In this document: positions 27,105 through 39,336 of the stretch, piece after piece
How the letters are laid out: each line of letters opens with the position of its first letter
How positions within the stretch are numbered: the stretch's first letter is position 1
Assembly: GCA_017590115.1 (NCBI GenBank)
Contig: JAGGNK010003335.1
Span: 5,890,001 to 5,954,000, forward strand
Reading direction: 5' to 3'
Source of the DNA: Montifringilla adamsi
Taxonomy: Eukaryota > Chordata > Aves > Passeriformes > Passeridae
Length of the DNA stretch: 64,000 nt
Translations under genes and position numbers: made by a program
Notes under the pieces: generated by a model
Database searches by the model: none
What the model saw: only the letters and a program-made list of their open reading frames with translations
Told to the model about the DNA's origin: nothing

Positions 27105-27490
27105 GGAGGGAAAAAACAACACTTTATTCATTTATAACACAAAGATAAGAGAGAAAAAGAAAAAAAGAAAAAGATTACACATAACAATTTACAATGGAAA
27201 ACTTCTAAAACACTCCTCCTCCCCCCACTTTTTTAACACTTAATCTTTAGTTTAATGCTATCTTTCACATGATTTTTTTTTTTTTTTTTTTAGTTTATCA
27301 GGAGAGAGGAGGGTTTTTTTGTACCAAGGGCTTCTTTAGGAAACACAGTTGGAATTTTTTGTGCTTCTGTGTCACACGTGGCAGCCGCCCGAAGAGAATA
27401 TGCTGTGGTGACTATTTTTTTTTAATGTTTAGTGTTTTTATTATTGTTTATGGATTTAAACTCTTTTTTAGGGGTTTTTTTTAAGAATGT
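27105..27490. other. A/T-strand-biased block of unknown origin
   Basis: A-rich sequence (aaagagaaaaagaaaaaaag) passes abruptly to T-rich sequence with runs at 27273-27291, 27412-27424 and 27474-27482. A GC-rich island (gtggcagccgcccgaagaga) sits between at about 27379. The minus strand has AATAAA at 27128-27123. It may be an old retrocopy or LTR scrap. I recognise no family. Confidence 0.3.
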
Positions 27491-28859
27491 ATTGCTTAGT
27501 TTTAAGAAGTGGCTGTTTTTCACTATTGGGACACCACATTCCCCATGGCCAAACCCTCCCCCCCACCGCAGAGGCTGCTCACAGGTGCACTCACTCAGGG
27601 ATTGCCCGCCCTGAGAACACCACCATCTCCCCAGCTTCAGCAATCCATTGCTCCAAAGCCTGCCCACAGCTGGAGATGGTGGCACTGTGCAGGTGGCTCC
27701 AGCCTTGCCAGGGACTGGCTGGCTCAGACCATGCACTGCTGTCCCCAGCACAGGGGTGTGGGTGGCTGGAAGAGCAGGGACAGGAGATTCCCTGCATCCA
27801 GCTGAGCTCAAGCAGCATCCACCCCCCGAGGGATGAGGTAGACACAGCCAGTGCCCGTCCTGACTGCAACAGGTGTTTGGCTCCTGGTTCTGCCCAGGAG
27901 CTCCTGCCTTTGGCTTCTTCAGCCTTTGCTTCCCACCTCTTGTTTGGCTTCAGATATTTTTTGGTGGAATTTTCTTTTTTCTTTCAGTGACTTTCTTATA
28001 CTCGGGATCTCTCTGATTTTGACAATCTTCAAATTATGTCCTTAAAATAAACCTGACAATCAGCAATATATAAATTATAATTTCCTTCTCCACATGCTTC
28101 AACTATTATCCTAATCAAGCAATCATGTCACTTCACTTATAGCCCCCAATTATCCGAGTCGTGCCCTGTTTGTATTATATCATCCTTATCTGATGGCACA
28201 CCAAGCCATCTGCAAATCCTCAGGGCTAATGCAATCCTGAGTCCCTAAAGATTTTCCCATTCTTTTGTGCTGCAAGAACTGATTTCTCTGTAGAGCAATG
28301 ACTATTGTATGACATCCAGGTGGTGAGAGGGCTTTCTTTACACATCCACCATTTTATTTGACCTGTTAAACAAGACCTAACAGAAGGAAAGCACCACTCT
28401 GCTAAATACGAGTGGCCCAGGGTACCACTTAATCTTTAAAAGGAAACTCTGGAATCAAATGTTCTTGCTGGGATTACTTGCACAAGTGAAGCTGGCAACA
28501 GTCACATGTTTTTGGAGAGATTTTAAAAGCAAAAAATCTCTGTGGGATGGCCATACCCTTGCCTGGGACACGATCCTCCAGTTCCTCAGTCCCCCTGCTC
28601 TTTATGTCCCTCAGCTTATCAAATTGTCCCTGGGATGGAGATGCATTTTCCTGGGACATGGTCCTCAGCTCCTCCAGCTGAGCTCTCCAATACTCTGAGC
28701 ACCAGGAACAGAACACCTGATCAATGAAACACAGACCCCTGATTCTGCAATCACAGCTGACCACTCAGACCTGTAACTTTCCCACAATCTCTGCACAGGG
28801 AGAAAATTTCTAGCATGGAAACACCCCATTTGTATGCTTGGAGCCAGCCCACCTGCTCA
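27491..28859. other. Intergenic; GC-moderate then AT-rich
   Basis: At 27.5-28.0 kb raised GC gives open frames in five frames on both strands (up to 167 codons), which argues for composition and not a gene. The remainder is AT-rich and unremarkable. Confidence 0.5.
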
Positions 28860-29045
28860 CCCAGCACCAGCCTCCCTCCATGCATTATTAATGAGCAATA
28901 TCAGTCTCCAGTTTTCAGTCAGCTAATTTGTTCTCACAGTCGTGATTCCAAATATCACTCAAGTAATTCATCAAGTTATTTTAACTGTAGTTAGATAAGC
29001 CCGTTAGCCATCATAAATTTAAATAAATTATCCTTTTTCACACAT
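28860..29045. promoter_or_regulatory. Candidate noncoding element rich in TAAT motifs
   Basis: Many TAAT/ATTA cores fall in under 200 bp (tgcattattaatgagcaata, cagctaatttg, caagtaattcatc, gttagataagc) without any repeat. This composition resembles developmental enhancers, but only comparison could show it. Confidence 0.18.
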
Positions 29046-29920
29046 GGAGGTGCAAGAGGCAGAGCACCTTGGCAGGTGAGAAATACCTCTCTGCATTTTT
29101 GGTGACATATAGAATACTAGGTGGAAATCTGTGTGGAAGTGTGCCCCAAAGAGCCCTTCTCTGCTCTGCAGCCGGGAACAGGAGAGCCAGCCCTGGCCAC
29201 TAGCCCTGGGTCACCATGAGCATTTCAGATGGGAGGTCTCAGCCGTGAGATCTCAGTGTCACAAATTTCCAGAGCTGAATGATGAATACACCCCAAAATG
29301 AAGAGTCTTTGCTTACTCCTGCCCCTCAGGACTTCTTGGTTTATACTCAGACACCTTATTTCATTTACTGAAGCCAAACACCTTCTTCCCTCACTTGCTC
29401 CACTCCTTTGAAAGAGTGATTTTACAGCAATTCAAGATCTCAGGTATACATCCCCCCTTAGGCTTTGCATTGCAGGATCCCATTCAGTGCTTAGGAAATC
29501 TTTCTTTCTCTATCTTTGAGAAAAAAGTGTATCAATGCCAGAGCCCTGGGACTATGAAAGAAGAGGCACAGCCAGGCAGTATCTGCCACCATCACCTGTG
29601 GCTTTGATCGTGGGGACTCTCTTTGCTCTAGGGAACAGGAATAGCTCCATGTCACCCCCAATCCCTCTGAGGCTTAGCCTCCCCCAGAAACGAACAGAAG
29701 AGGGTGAGGCACTTCAAAAAATGTGAGTAGCTGTTATAAGCATTGATTTTCATACAAGTAACCTCAGCAAGTGACATTTCACAGATGTAAATCATTCCTG
29801 ACTTTTGAACATGCCACGTGAGGAGCACCCTGTGCTGCCACGTGGTTGTATGAGGGGTTGTCACAACAAGTTAGCAACTGATTTTTGCAGAAAAGCCACA
29901 AAGGTGTTGTATTTATTGCA
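29046..29920. other. Intergenic, no gene recognised
   Basis: Unique sequence before the tandem duplication; nothing recognised. Confidence 0.5.
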
Positions 29921-30100
29921 GCAGGATGATGGCAAACAACTGTACATAATATAAAGGGATCTAATTTTAGTAGGCGGAGAAATGAAATTACACCAGTCTT
30001 AGTTTAAATTGCTGGGATAAGCAGGATGATGGCAAACAACTGTACATAATAGTAGGCGGAGAAATGAAATTACTCCATTCTTAGTTTAAATTGCTGGGAT
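29921..30100 (+). repeat. Two-copy tandem duplication (100-bp and 80-bp units)
   Basis: Both units start 'gcaggatgatggcaaacaac' and end 'agtttaaattgctgggat'. The second unit, from 30021, lacks about 20 bp (ataaagggatctaatttt...) and has a few substitutions (caccagtctt versus ctccattctt). I see no gene or known element. Confidence 0.9.
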
Positions 30101-32077
30101 GAGGTTTTTTCCCAGGATTTTAGGTAAAGGTGCAGAAAATCAATAGAGCTGACTGAGGTTTATAATTAAAAACAGGAGGAAACGTTACAAAGAATATCAG
30201 ACTTTGGAGTTTCTGGGACTAGGACACCCTCTGTGTGTTAGGGGTTAGGATCAGGTATTGAGAGTAGAGGTAGATTATCTAACATCTGCCTACAATGAGA
30301 CTCTTCCAGCATTTGATATCCACCACCATGAAAGAGAATCAACACAGCCTGGAGTGGAGTCACTCAGGCAATTTTTAACATCCTTGCCTCTGCAAGGATG
30401 CTACTACCTATGTGGGAAAGGTGTATCATTTCTTAATATCACAGATCTAAACAAACAGTTTTAAATTAAATTCATACAAGTACAGAAGGAGCTTACTTCC
30501 AAATATTGCTTAGGAAGCATGGAGAATAAAAAGGTCCTTTTCAATTTAATTGTCCAATTTATTAAAAAAAAACAAAAGGCAATGAAACATATGAAATCTC
30601 TGTGAAAGGGAATTAGCCTGTGGGTTTGGATTATTCCCATTTCTGAAGCAAACAGAATGTTGGCTTCCTCATATCTGTGGGCTACCCAGACAGATTCAAT
30701 AACCTGAAATATTATGGACCTCTTCCTTCCTGTTCATGGTTACACATAATGGGCTGCAGATATGCAGCCACATCAATCATGGCAGCGATGTTTTTAGCAC
30801 ATCTTCTCAGGGGGACAGTGAGGGACCAGCATGGGCACTGAGAGGGTCACCCTGTTGTCTTGGCTGGAGCCCCAAGTGCCAAAGTGGGAGAGAACAGTCC
30901 TGGTGTTGGGTGATCTCAGACAGAGCCACCACCACAATTAATCTGGGTTGGAAAAACATCTACACCTCCCTAAAACCAGGAAATCTTCGGGGACTGACTC
31001 AGCCACCATCACCCTGCAGACAGAGCAGCACAGGGGCTCTTACAGATGTTTTCTGATCCCTTCTGGTAACTCTCGTTTTCCCAGACCATTATTTTTGTCA
31101 GTCTTCAAAGGTCTTTTTCCTGCTTTGGCCATGCACTTCTCACTCAGGTCTGCCCTTCCCTAATCTTTCCTGCTTAATCTCCTGTCCTTTCTCATCCATA
31201 ACTTTCTGTCCCAAGATACTTCAGTTCCATCTGCCCCAGGAGAGCTGAGAAATAGGGCACAATTTTTGACCTTGTTCTCCATTTCAGCCCCCCTTTTATC
31301 CTTCCACCTGCACCAATCTCTACTCACAGTTGTATTTAATATTGCCTCCCCCTGCTTAGGTGCTGGATCCAAAGCTTTCCTGTCATTCTCACAGTGCTGG
31401 AGGCACCCAGAGCTGCAAGGAACCCTGTCAGCAAAATCCATAACACCCTAAGGAGAGAAATGGGGGTGAGAAGTCCAAAACAGGGTGCCTGTGTCCTCAG
31501 ATAGCAGGTGGAAGCAGGAGCTGAGGTTTTACCCCCACCCTGGCACAGACTCACTGCACAGCAAGGGCCCCCCAGATCTAAAATTAATCTCAGACCTCAC
31601 CATACTATCACAAGACTCAGTTAATAAATATTAGTGAAATGCAGAGATCCCTGGATGAAAACTGGAGTGGAGTTGTAGACTGCCACGTTTCATTAATTTC
31701 TTATTATCTTATAAGGGCTTCACTGGAGCCCAGAGGACTGCATGAATAGTGCATGAATCTGGAGAGTTTTGCTGTCATCCTCACCTTCAGCTTGAAAATG
31801 TGGCTTGTGGGAACCCAGACCTGAAGGGTGCCTCGGCTGAGGATAGAAAACATGCTTAGAAGCTCATCCTGGCTTTGGGAGAGGGATGGGCTCTCAAGTC
31901 TTTTGAAGTTCAGCACATTGTAAATAAAACACATTTAATTAAGGGGGAAACCCTTCCTGAAGTTGGAGTGAGCATGCTGGAGTGATGCAGGAAAGTGTTG
32001 GACTGTGCAGGTAAAGCAGGAATGGTCATAGACAAAATAGGAGGTGGCAGGAGAGAAGAATGGTGGTTTTTAGAAGA
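30101..32077. other. Intergenic, no gene recognised
   Basis: Unique sequence, moderately GC-rich at 30.75-31.55 kb. No exon or repeat recognised. Confidence 0.5.
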
Positions 32078-32240
32078 TCACAGAATCATAAAATCATTAA
32101 AGTTGGAAAAGACCATCAAGAGAACATTCCATTAGTCAGCAGAGCAGCCTCACCCAGCACCTCCAATCACCCCAGCTCCCATTAAAGATTTCCTCTATCT
32201 TCTCACTGGGAAAGGCAAGGTCTCAGCTACCACAGGAAAA
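32078..32240 (-). repeat. CR1 LINE 3' fragment, different subfamily
   Basis: 'cacagaatcataaaatcatt' then 'aaagttggaaaagaccatca' matches the CR1 type whose antisense end reads 'ttaaggttggaaaagacc'. It is distinct from the 'ggtttgggttgg' type elsewhere in the window. The far end is indistinct. Confidence 0.75.
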
Positions 32241-32974
32241 AGCTAAGGTTGGGATTTGCCTCTTCTAGGAAATCTGCTCTGCCTCCAGATCAAATGGGAT
32301 CTGGTGGGAAAAGAGCACTGCCACAATTGGCCATGCATCACACTGAGCAAATAAGTCATTTCTTAGTGCATTACAGAGGCTTCCCAACTACTCCTCTAAT
32401 CAGCACAAGGTAACTCTCATTCATTTATAACCACTTCAACATGTTATTTTAAAGAAAAATTCTCTCTCTCTCGTTTAGCTCAGCAGTCTGAAAGTTCATT
32501 TGGCTGAAACATGGGAACATCTCTCACCAGGAGAGATAGCAGCAACCAAGTTCTGAAAACAGCATTTTAAATCACCACTGGCATTTATTTTCTACATATA
32601 ATAGTACTGGTATCAGTTAATCTGCTTAAAACCACAGTGCTACTGCAACATTCACATGGAGAGTATGAGGAGACAGCCAAAAACTCTCACTTTCCCACCA
32701 AATCCAGCATAGCTCTGGTCCCCAAACCCACACCTACAGATGTTCTGTACTCTGTGTGTTTTACAGCTGAAGCCCAGCTACCTGGAGTACTGGGTTCAGC
32801 TGACCCAAGCAGGAATGCTGGGCAGTGTGAAAAACACCAAGTTACAGATCCTGGATTTGGCTGTTCTTGGCACTCCATATTTTCTCACCTGTAGTTTTAA
32901 AACTTATTTCATTTCTAAATATAATCTGATTCTTACCCCTCTCTGTCCTCTGTCAATGATCTCAGAATTACAGG
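32241..32974. other. Unique sequence between CR1 copies
   Basis: Holds a short CT run near 32461; otherwise nothing recognised. Confidence 0.5.
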
Positions 32975-33235
32975 AACATAGAATCATAGAATGGTTTCAG
33001 TAGGAAGGGACCTTAAAGAGCATCTCATTTCAACACCCTGCCATGGGCAGGGACACCTTCCACTAGCCCAGGTTGCTCCAAGCCCATCCAGCCTGGCCCT
33101 GAGCATTTCCAGGGATGGGGCATCCTCAGCTTCTCTGTGCAGCCTGTGTCAACACCTTCAGGCTCAGTGAAGATCTCCCTAACATACAGTCTAACCCTGC
33201 CCTGCGTTCTTTTGAAGCCTTTCCCTTCCCTTGCA
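32975..33235 (-). repeat. CR1 LINE 3' fragment
   Basis: An antisense copy from 'catagaatcatagaatggtt' through 'ccatgggcagggacaccttc', 'ccaggttgctccaagcccat' and 'tccagggatggggcatcctc' to 'taaccctgccct'. The open frames across it are repeat-derived. Confidence 0.92.
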
Positions 33236-34626
33236 GCTGCTGGGCTGCACAGCCCACAGCTCATCTCCAGCTGCTTCCTGCTAAAACACCCAGCGGGGGA
33301 TGAGGGCAAACACCAGCAACACAGACTAGGGGTCTGAGGGTGGTTTTGAGGTGCTGGTGGCACTGGGTGGCACATGGTGGCACTGACATCTCAGTTTGAG
33401 GCTTGGAGCAGGATCTGGGCACAAGGGTACAGCTGGAGGAACAGGAGGTGGTTTCCTCCTCGACAGACATCAATATAGCTCTCTTTGTGTGCAATGTGCT
33501 AATTCCAGGCAGAAATATGTGTGTACCCTGCTACACAAAGCCCTTTCAGATGTTAATGACTCAAGCATTACAGGGCTCGTCTTGATTAAAAGTCTTTTGA
33601 TAGTGCCTCCCCTCATTTCACTGCCTGCTCCTGCTCAGCATTGGCTTTGTTTTGGCCCCTTATTTCAGGACAAAGCTTTTTCACTTTAATAGATACAGAA
33701 GCTCCTCAGACTGTTGCAGTCCATGAAACACAGGCATTGATGAACTTCATATTAGTGACAAGGATAAACCTTTCATTTTTCTACAAGACCAGAGGATCTT
33801 ACAACCCTAAAAATCTGCTGGGTGTCAGCAGCACAGGGCCAACAGCACAGAGCAGAGCTACTCTTCTTCCACCTGGCAGAGAGCACTAAACCCAAAAGAA
33901 AGCATCCCCTGGGGGCACCCACCAGCCTGGCTCTGATGCCAGGCAGAGCCTGAGCCCACCCCAGTGGCTTTGCAGTGACTTTGGCAGTTGGCACAGTTTG
34001 CTTTCCCAGCTGACATTGAAATAACTTTGCAGCAAGCAACCCATAGACACCCTGTGCTCCATTTGCCTCCCCCGAAACAGAAAGACTGTGCAAAGCACTT
34101 TTCTCCATCCAAACACATCATGGAGATGCAGTAAGCATCTTTGCTTCCTAATTGAAATCATACATCACTTACTTAAGTGATACTAAATCAGACGCAAACA
34201 TCGCTGGCAATTCAAGCATTAATAACCAGTTCCCTGCTCCAAAGACAACAGGTCCTCTGACAACATAACCCTCACAGCTTCCCACAAAGCCAGCCCCTAC
34301 TCTGCTCCTGCCAACCTGTCCCCACATTGTTGCTGTGCACATGGATCCCACAGATGAGTCTTTCCCTCAGAGGTCATTTAATTTAATTTTATGTGCCAAG
34401 GGAAGGCTGCAGCTGAGTTGTGCCTCCTGTGGGACAAGGGAAATGGGGCAATGACACATCCCTGACTGCTCTTCCCAGGAGCTGGGGGCTGAAAGATATT
34501 CTCCTGTAAGTCTCAGGACAGAGCAGGCTGAGGCCACCCCAACCACAGCCTGCCTCAGCAACCTCTCACATGGGGGACAGAGCCATCCCAACTCCCTGTC
34601 CTGTGCAAATCCCAGCCTCACAAGTC
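33236..34626. other. Unique sequence between CR1 copies
   Basis: GC-moderate. Overlapping open frames on both strands (60-116 codons) have no family resemblance. Confidence 0.5.
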
Positions 34627-34720
34627 ATGGAATCACAGAATGGTTTGGATTGGCACTTTAAATCTTATCTAGTTCCAACCACCCTGCCATGGGCAGGCAC
34701 ACTTTCCATCAGACCAGGTC
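34627..34720 (-). repeat. CR1 LINE 3'-end fragment
   Basis: 'ggaatcacagaatggtttgg' to 'ccaccctgccatgggcaggc' and 'cagaccagg' match the antisense CR1 end. It breaks off after about 95 bp. Confidence 0.88.
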
Positions 34721-35051
34721 ACATTACTGTAAGGCAACTTTGCCTTGTGGGAGCCATCCAAGAGATTTTCATCCAGGCTGTTCTGACCAACAGCTCTTAG
34801 AAACTGAATTTATTTCATTTTTTTAAAAAATCACCCAGAAAGATTTTATAATGGATTTTTAACTTCACTTGATGTGAAAGTACTCTTTTGTGAGAAGCAG
34901 AAACAAGTTCTAATTCACCTTTTAATGTGTAGTTTTGTGCACCTCATGGATCTCTCCTTTAATGATTCTCCCTCAATTCTGCTTCTGACAGATCCTATTG
35001 TATCATATAGAACACAAAGAATATAGATCATACAGAATATAGACCATATAA

Positions 35052-35165
35052 TATCAGAATGGTTTGCATTGGAAAGGACCTTAAGATCACCCAGTTCCAA
35101 TCCACCTGCCATGGACAGAGATGCCATGCACTAAATCAAATTTCTCAGGCTCCCATCCAAAGCTC
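35052..35165 (-). repeat. CR1 LINE 3'-end fragment
   Basis: 'atcagaatggtttgcattgg' with 'ggaccttaagatcacccagt' and 'ccacctgccatggacagaga' match the antisense CR1 end. Decay is visible towards 35165. Confidence 0.88.
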
Positions 35166-35511
35166 CATAGCTTTAAACATGAAGGAAAGATCATCTCGCT
35201 CCCACAAGAAGATTTTGCATTGCTTTCTCCTTTTATCTCTTTTTGCATCCCAGTAAAAAGGAGAGCCCTACAGATGGTTATGAACATTGCTAAGTTGATG
35301 TGCAGTTCACAATTAATTTCAGAAACTTCTCCTCTTCAAAGAGGTGCATCCCCTGCCCAGTCAGCCTCCTTTGACAGAAGCTGCTGGAAGAGAAATGGAA
35401 ATGGAGAGCTGACATCATTGAGGTCTCTCCCCACTCTCTCTCTCTCTGCTAATAGAGATGCCTATTTAGTTTACCTTTCCTGTGTCATTCTCCTCAGCTC
35501 AAACCTCATAT
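35166..35511. other. Unique sequence before the AAT microsatellite
   Basis: Crossed by a 161-codon open frame (35121-35606) that begins in CR1 and reads through the AAT repeat as an Ile run, so it is not a gene. Confidence 0.5.
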
Positions 35512-35547
35512 CAATAATAATAATCATAATAATAATAATAATAATAG
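35512..35547 (+). repeat. (AAT)n microsatellite
   Basis: About eleven AAT units, interrupted once by 'atc'. Confidence 0.95.
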
Positions 35548-35824
35548 CTATTATGACTAATCTCTGTAAATTAACTCATTCACAAGGCTATTCAAATGGT
35601 CTTTGAGCTGAAATGTAATTTGCTTGTTACTGGGCCCTCTCCACTGTCTTGCCCCTGTGCCAGAGGAAAACCACTTCCACCTTCATCTGTGCTGCAGAAA
35701 CAAAGCGGTTTTCCCCTAACTTTGATTTTCATTTCCCATTCAGCTATTAGAAGAAACCCATTCATCACAGGTATAGGTTTTCCCTCTGAAAACCTTCAGC
35801 ATTTAAAAGCTTTTGACTGAAATA

Positions 35825-36010
35825 TAACATATTAATGGAAGCTGTGATTGCACAGCCCTCTGCTGACCTTCCATAGGCTGAAATTGCTTATTTTGCTAAA
35901 TTTATTTGCTACCCATTTATCAATCTAAATCTAAGGCGGTTTTAAAGGTCATAAACCAAACAGCTACTGAAATATGATTAAGGAATATGGAAATAAATTA
36001 CAAACTCACA
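35825..36010. promoter_or_regulatory. Candidate noncoding element between CR1 copies
   Basis: Complex AT-rich sequence with TATTAATGG, TTTATTTGC and ATGATTAAGG-type motifs, free of repeats although the surrounding 5 kb is dense in CR1. Absence of insertions might reflect constraint or chance. Confidence 0.15.
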
Positions 36011-36759
36011 ATGTTATCCCTTCCTGTGACTTAGTGGCAGAAGCTTGGATGAAGTATCAGAACTTTTTTGACATCTTATGTATTTGGGGATTCATCTGCT
36101 TCCGGAGAGTTGCTTGAGCTCTGTTAATTCATAACGTGGTGCTTTGTGCCTACTGAAAGGAGGATTAGAGGGGGCAAGCTCCAGGTCAGAAGCAGACTAA
36201 GAAAAGGCTTTAACTGTCCTTAGAGGGGGAAGTCTCTCCTTGATGAGCAGGCACATTGTGCTGAGGACTTCCTTCCCACTGAATGAGGAGCGCAGTCGTT
36301 ACCACGTGCAGTTCCCAGATCGCCTCCAAAATAATTAATGGAGCATCAAACTGCCTTAACACTGCAGGATTAGCAGGAAACATGCTGAAGGTTATAAGAA
36401 AAAATGAGCAAATGTTTTCTGTCTGGAGGACAGAAGTAAAGAATCTTCACATGAAGCTTTGAGGCATGTTGAGCAAAGTTGGTTATGGTAAAATAGGCAA
36501 AACAATGCAGTGGTGAGCACAGGCTGGAGGAGCTGTGCACAACTGATGCTGGGGAGAAGAGGCATGATCAAACTGCCCTGCATGAGCTGCCAGAGGAGCA
36601 CAGGAGACAGCGCTGGTGCTTAGACAGCACTTATTGGGAGCAATTAGATATGAGCACAACAGCAGTGGTCTCACCCTTGTCCAGCTGATCCAGTTGTTTT
36701 CCCTAGGGTGTTCCACAGACCAGAGCCCTGGTCCTACCCTGCCACTGGGGAGAGCTCCT
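36011..36759. other. Intergenic, no gene recognised
   Basis: Unique sequence; the last 70 bases may be diverged CR1. Confidence 0.45.
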
Positions 36760-36916
36760 TGAGGAGATGGGAATGTCCTGCCCCTGGAGGTGTTCAAGGC
36801 TGGGTTGGATGAGTGCTGGACCACCCTGGTCTGTGGAAGGTGTCCCTGCCCATGGGAGGGGGTCACAACTGGATGATCCTTAAGGCTCCTTCCAACTCAT
36901 CCCATTCTGAGATTCT
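36760..36916 (+). repeat. CR1 LINE 3' fragment
   Basis: A sense copy with 'ctggaggtgttcaaggctgg', 'ggaaggtgtccctgcccatg' and 'ggctccttccaactcatccc' followed by 'attctgagattctt'. Homology may extend upstream to about 36690. Confidence 0.9.
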
Positions 36917-39149
36917 TCAGAGTGAGTTGGACCAAGGAAGCCTGTTCTCTCTCCAACACGTATTAAAAGTAACTGGTAAATCATATAGGCTCAAAAGCAC
37001 AGTGCCTGCTCAGAATGAGGCATTAATTCCTGCATGTCATAGAAACAATTTTGACTTCATTACCAGAAGCTTCAGTGAAATGAGTGTTCAGCCACTAGTG
37101 AATTTTAGCTCTTGATGAACCTCTAATTGCTATGCCCAGCAGACATGGGTAAGCACACACTAATGTCTGCATCCCTACAAAAATCAAACACCACCTCCAG
37201 AAACACGATGCCATTTTTGCTCAATATCACATGATTTCCCAGGGAGCATATTTCCATGTAGCAAGAAAGAACTTTTTGGGCTTTTTTAAGCTGATCTACA
37301 AAGACAGAGCTCCAGTGCTCTCTGGCAGGAGTATTGCAGGTGCAGCCAGAGGTGCAAAATATGCACAGCATTGTTCCTGAGCTGTGATCACTTTTAGCTG
37401 TCGGTTTTCGTGCCTTTTCTTTTCCCTCTGGTCTAAATTGATTAATGAATTATTAATAAAAGAGACCTGCACAGAAGACAGACACGGTTTCATAAAGGCC
37501 TCTTTAGAGAACAGTGGGATTAAAGACAAAAATAAGCAAGGCAGTAAAAAGGCAAGATGAAAGCAAGCAGCAGCCTTGTATTATATGTAACAATAAACCT
37601 AACAGAGGAACAGAAAGGCAAGTATTGCCTGGCACAGCCCCTGCAAGCTGCTGCTTAAAAGGATTGCTGAAAAAAATTAGATGTACCAACACTCTGCAGC
37701 AGCCAGAACTACAGCCTTGCACATCAGACCAGTAATATTAAGATGTACACACAGCAAAGCTTTCTGATTGCTTTATTTCTGGATTGACTCCAAGGCAAAG
37801 AATCCACAGATAAAATAGAGGTTATGAAAGATGTCTTATAGCAGTTAAGAAAAATAACAGGGCTTGTGACTCACTTGGAAAATGCAGCTCTTCTCCTATT
37901 GATCTATAAAAGCAGTTCTGCAAGAGCCAGTGCAGGTCCTGCTTGCATTTAAAAGCCTGAGCTTTGGGGAAGATTTCTGCTCACCTGCAGCACCCTGCAA
38001 GAGGATCCCTCTCGTCCACTGATTCCCCACTGCACAGCAAGGACTTGAGGTAGTACTTTAGCCTTTCCTTAGTCTAAATCTCTGAAAAGGATTTTCTCTG
38101 CTGCCTGTTTGTTTTCACTCATTTTGGAGGAATATCATCACTTCAAAGCCTCTACTATCAGAAAATAGGGTTAAAATGAAATAGTAGGTTCAAAAGTGGC
38201 AAGAAGAAACGATACACCCCCACACAAGCATGAACACTGCAAGCCTGATACCACAAGTGTCATTTCTTTAGAAAACCAAGCTAAGAAACTAAATTGGTGC
38301 TTTCTGTGACCTGGATCACTTCTGCCACTTTTAGCCAGTTTTTAAGTCTGCACTCTGCAGATCCAAACTATGTGGATGCTATTCTGGGTATAAGGAACTG
38401 GAAAGGGACCAGATGTCAGGAAATTGATTGCACTGATACAGATCCAGAGGAACGCTTCTGTGGATCAGACCCAACTTTCATAAGATATTTTAGCAATTTC
38501 TCCAAATCCAATTAGCAATTGATGTGTAATGCATTGAGAAAGCCTGTGGTTAAAGAGTTTATTCCTATTAACACACTTATTACCTGAAGAGTTTGACATG
38601 TTGTCAGCTTAAAATGAATTGTAAAAAACTACATTTTAAATAAGGGTCAAGAAATGGAACGAATAGGCATAAACAGAATTTTACAGCTATCCATAATGGA
38701 GTTGCAGCAATAAAAAATGAGTTAGAAAGAATACATAGCCATTCTGAATTATATGGTCACAAAATTATGTCTTGATTGACTCTTAGCTTTAATGCTTGCA
38801 TTGGCTGACACAGTTGTATCACAGAATTTCCTTTGAATATATTAACATTTATTTTAAAAATGCTCAATTTTGAAGTTATGAAATGCCTTTCTAATTTACT
38901 ACCCTGCCATTTATTGCTAGGGAGCTGACCATTTCTCCAGAGAGACACCCTAGGAGTTCATTCTGGACTGTTATTCATTTGAAGAAAATTAGTTGTTTGA
39001 GTTTTAGGCTAATGCTGCTGGAGGAGATGGGGGAGATGGTACAAGATATGCAACAACATCACACTGGCTGTTAAGGACAGCTTTGTTTCTTAACAGCAGC
39101 TCTATAATGAAAATAAAAAGAGGTTACCCCACTGTGAAAGTTGCATATC
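36917..39149. other. Intergenic between two CR1 copies
   Basis: AT-rich unique sequence; nothing recognised. Confidence 0.5.
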
Positions 39150-39336
39150 AGAGAGAAATTATTCCCCAGAGAAGCTGTGGATGCCTCATCCCCAGAAGTG
39201 TTCAAGGCCAGGTTGGAAGGGGCTTGGAGCAACCAGAGGTCTAGTCAAGGTGTCCCTGCCTGTGGCAGGGCGGGTTGGAATGAGATCAGCTTTAAGGTTC
39301 CTTCCAACCCAAACCATTCTGTGACGATATGAAATC
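39150..39336 (+). repeat. CR1 LINE 3' fragment
   Basis: A sense copy from 'agagagaaattattccccag' through 'gaagtgttcaaggccaggtt' and 'aaggtgtccctgcctgtggc' to 'aacccaaaccattctgtgac'. Confidence 0.9.

Noticed and set aside
27379..27398. gtggcagccgcccgaagaga considered as a retroviral primer-binding site after an LTR
   Set aside because: The complementary tRNA 3' end would lack the usual T-loop sequence, and no LTR boundary or retroviral gene is visible next to it.
27422..27990. Overlapping open frames on both strands (92-167 codons)
   Set aside because: Open frames in five of six frames at once show a stop-poor GC-rich composition, not a gene.
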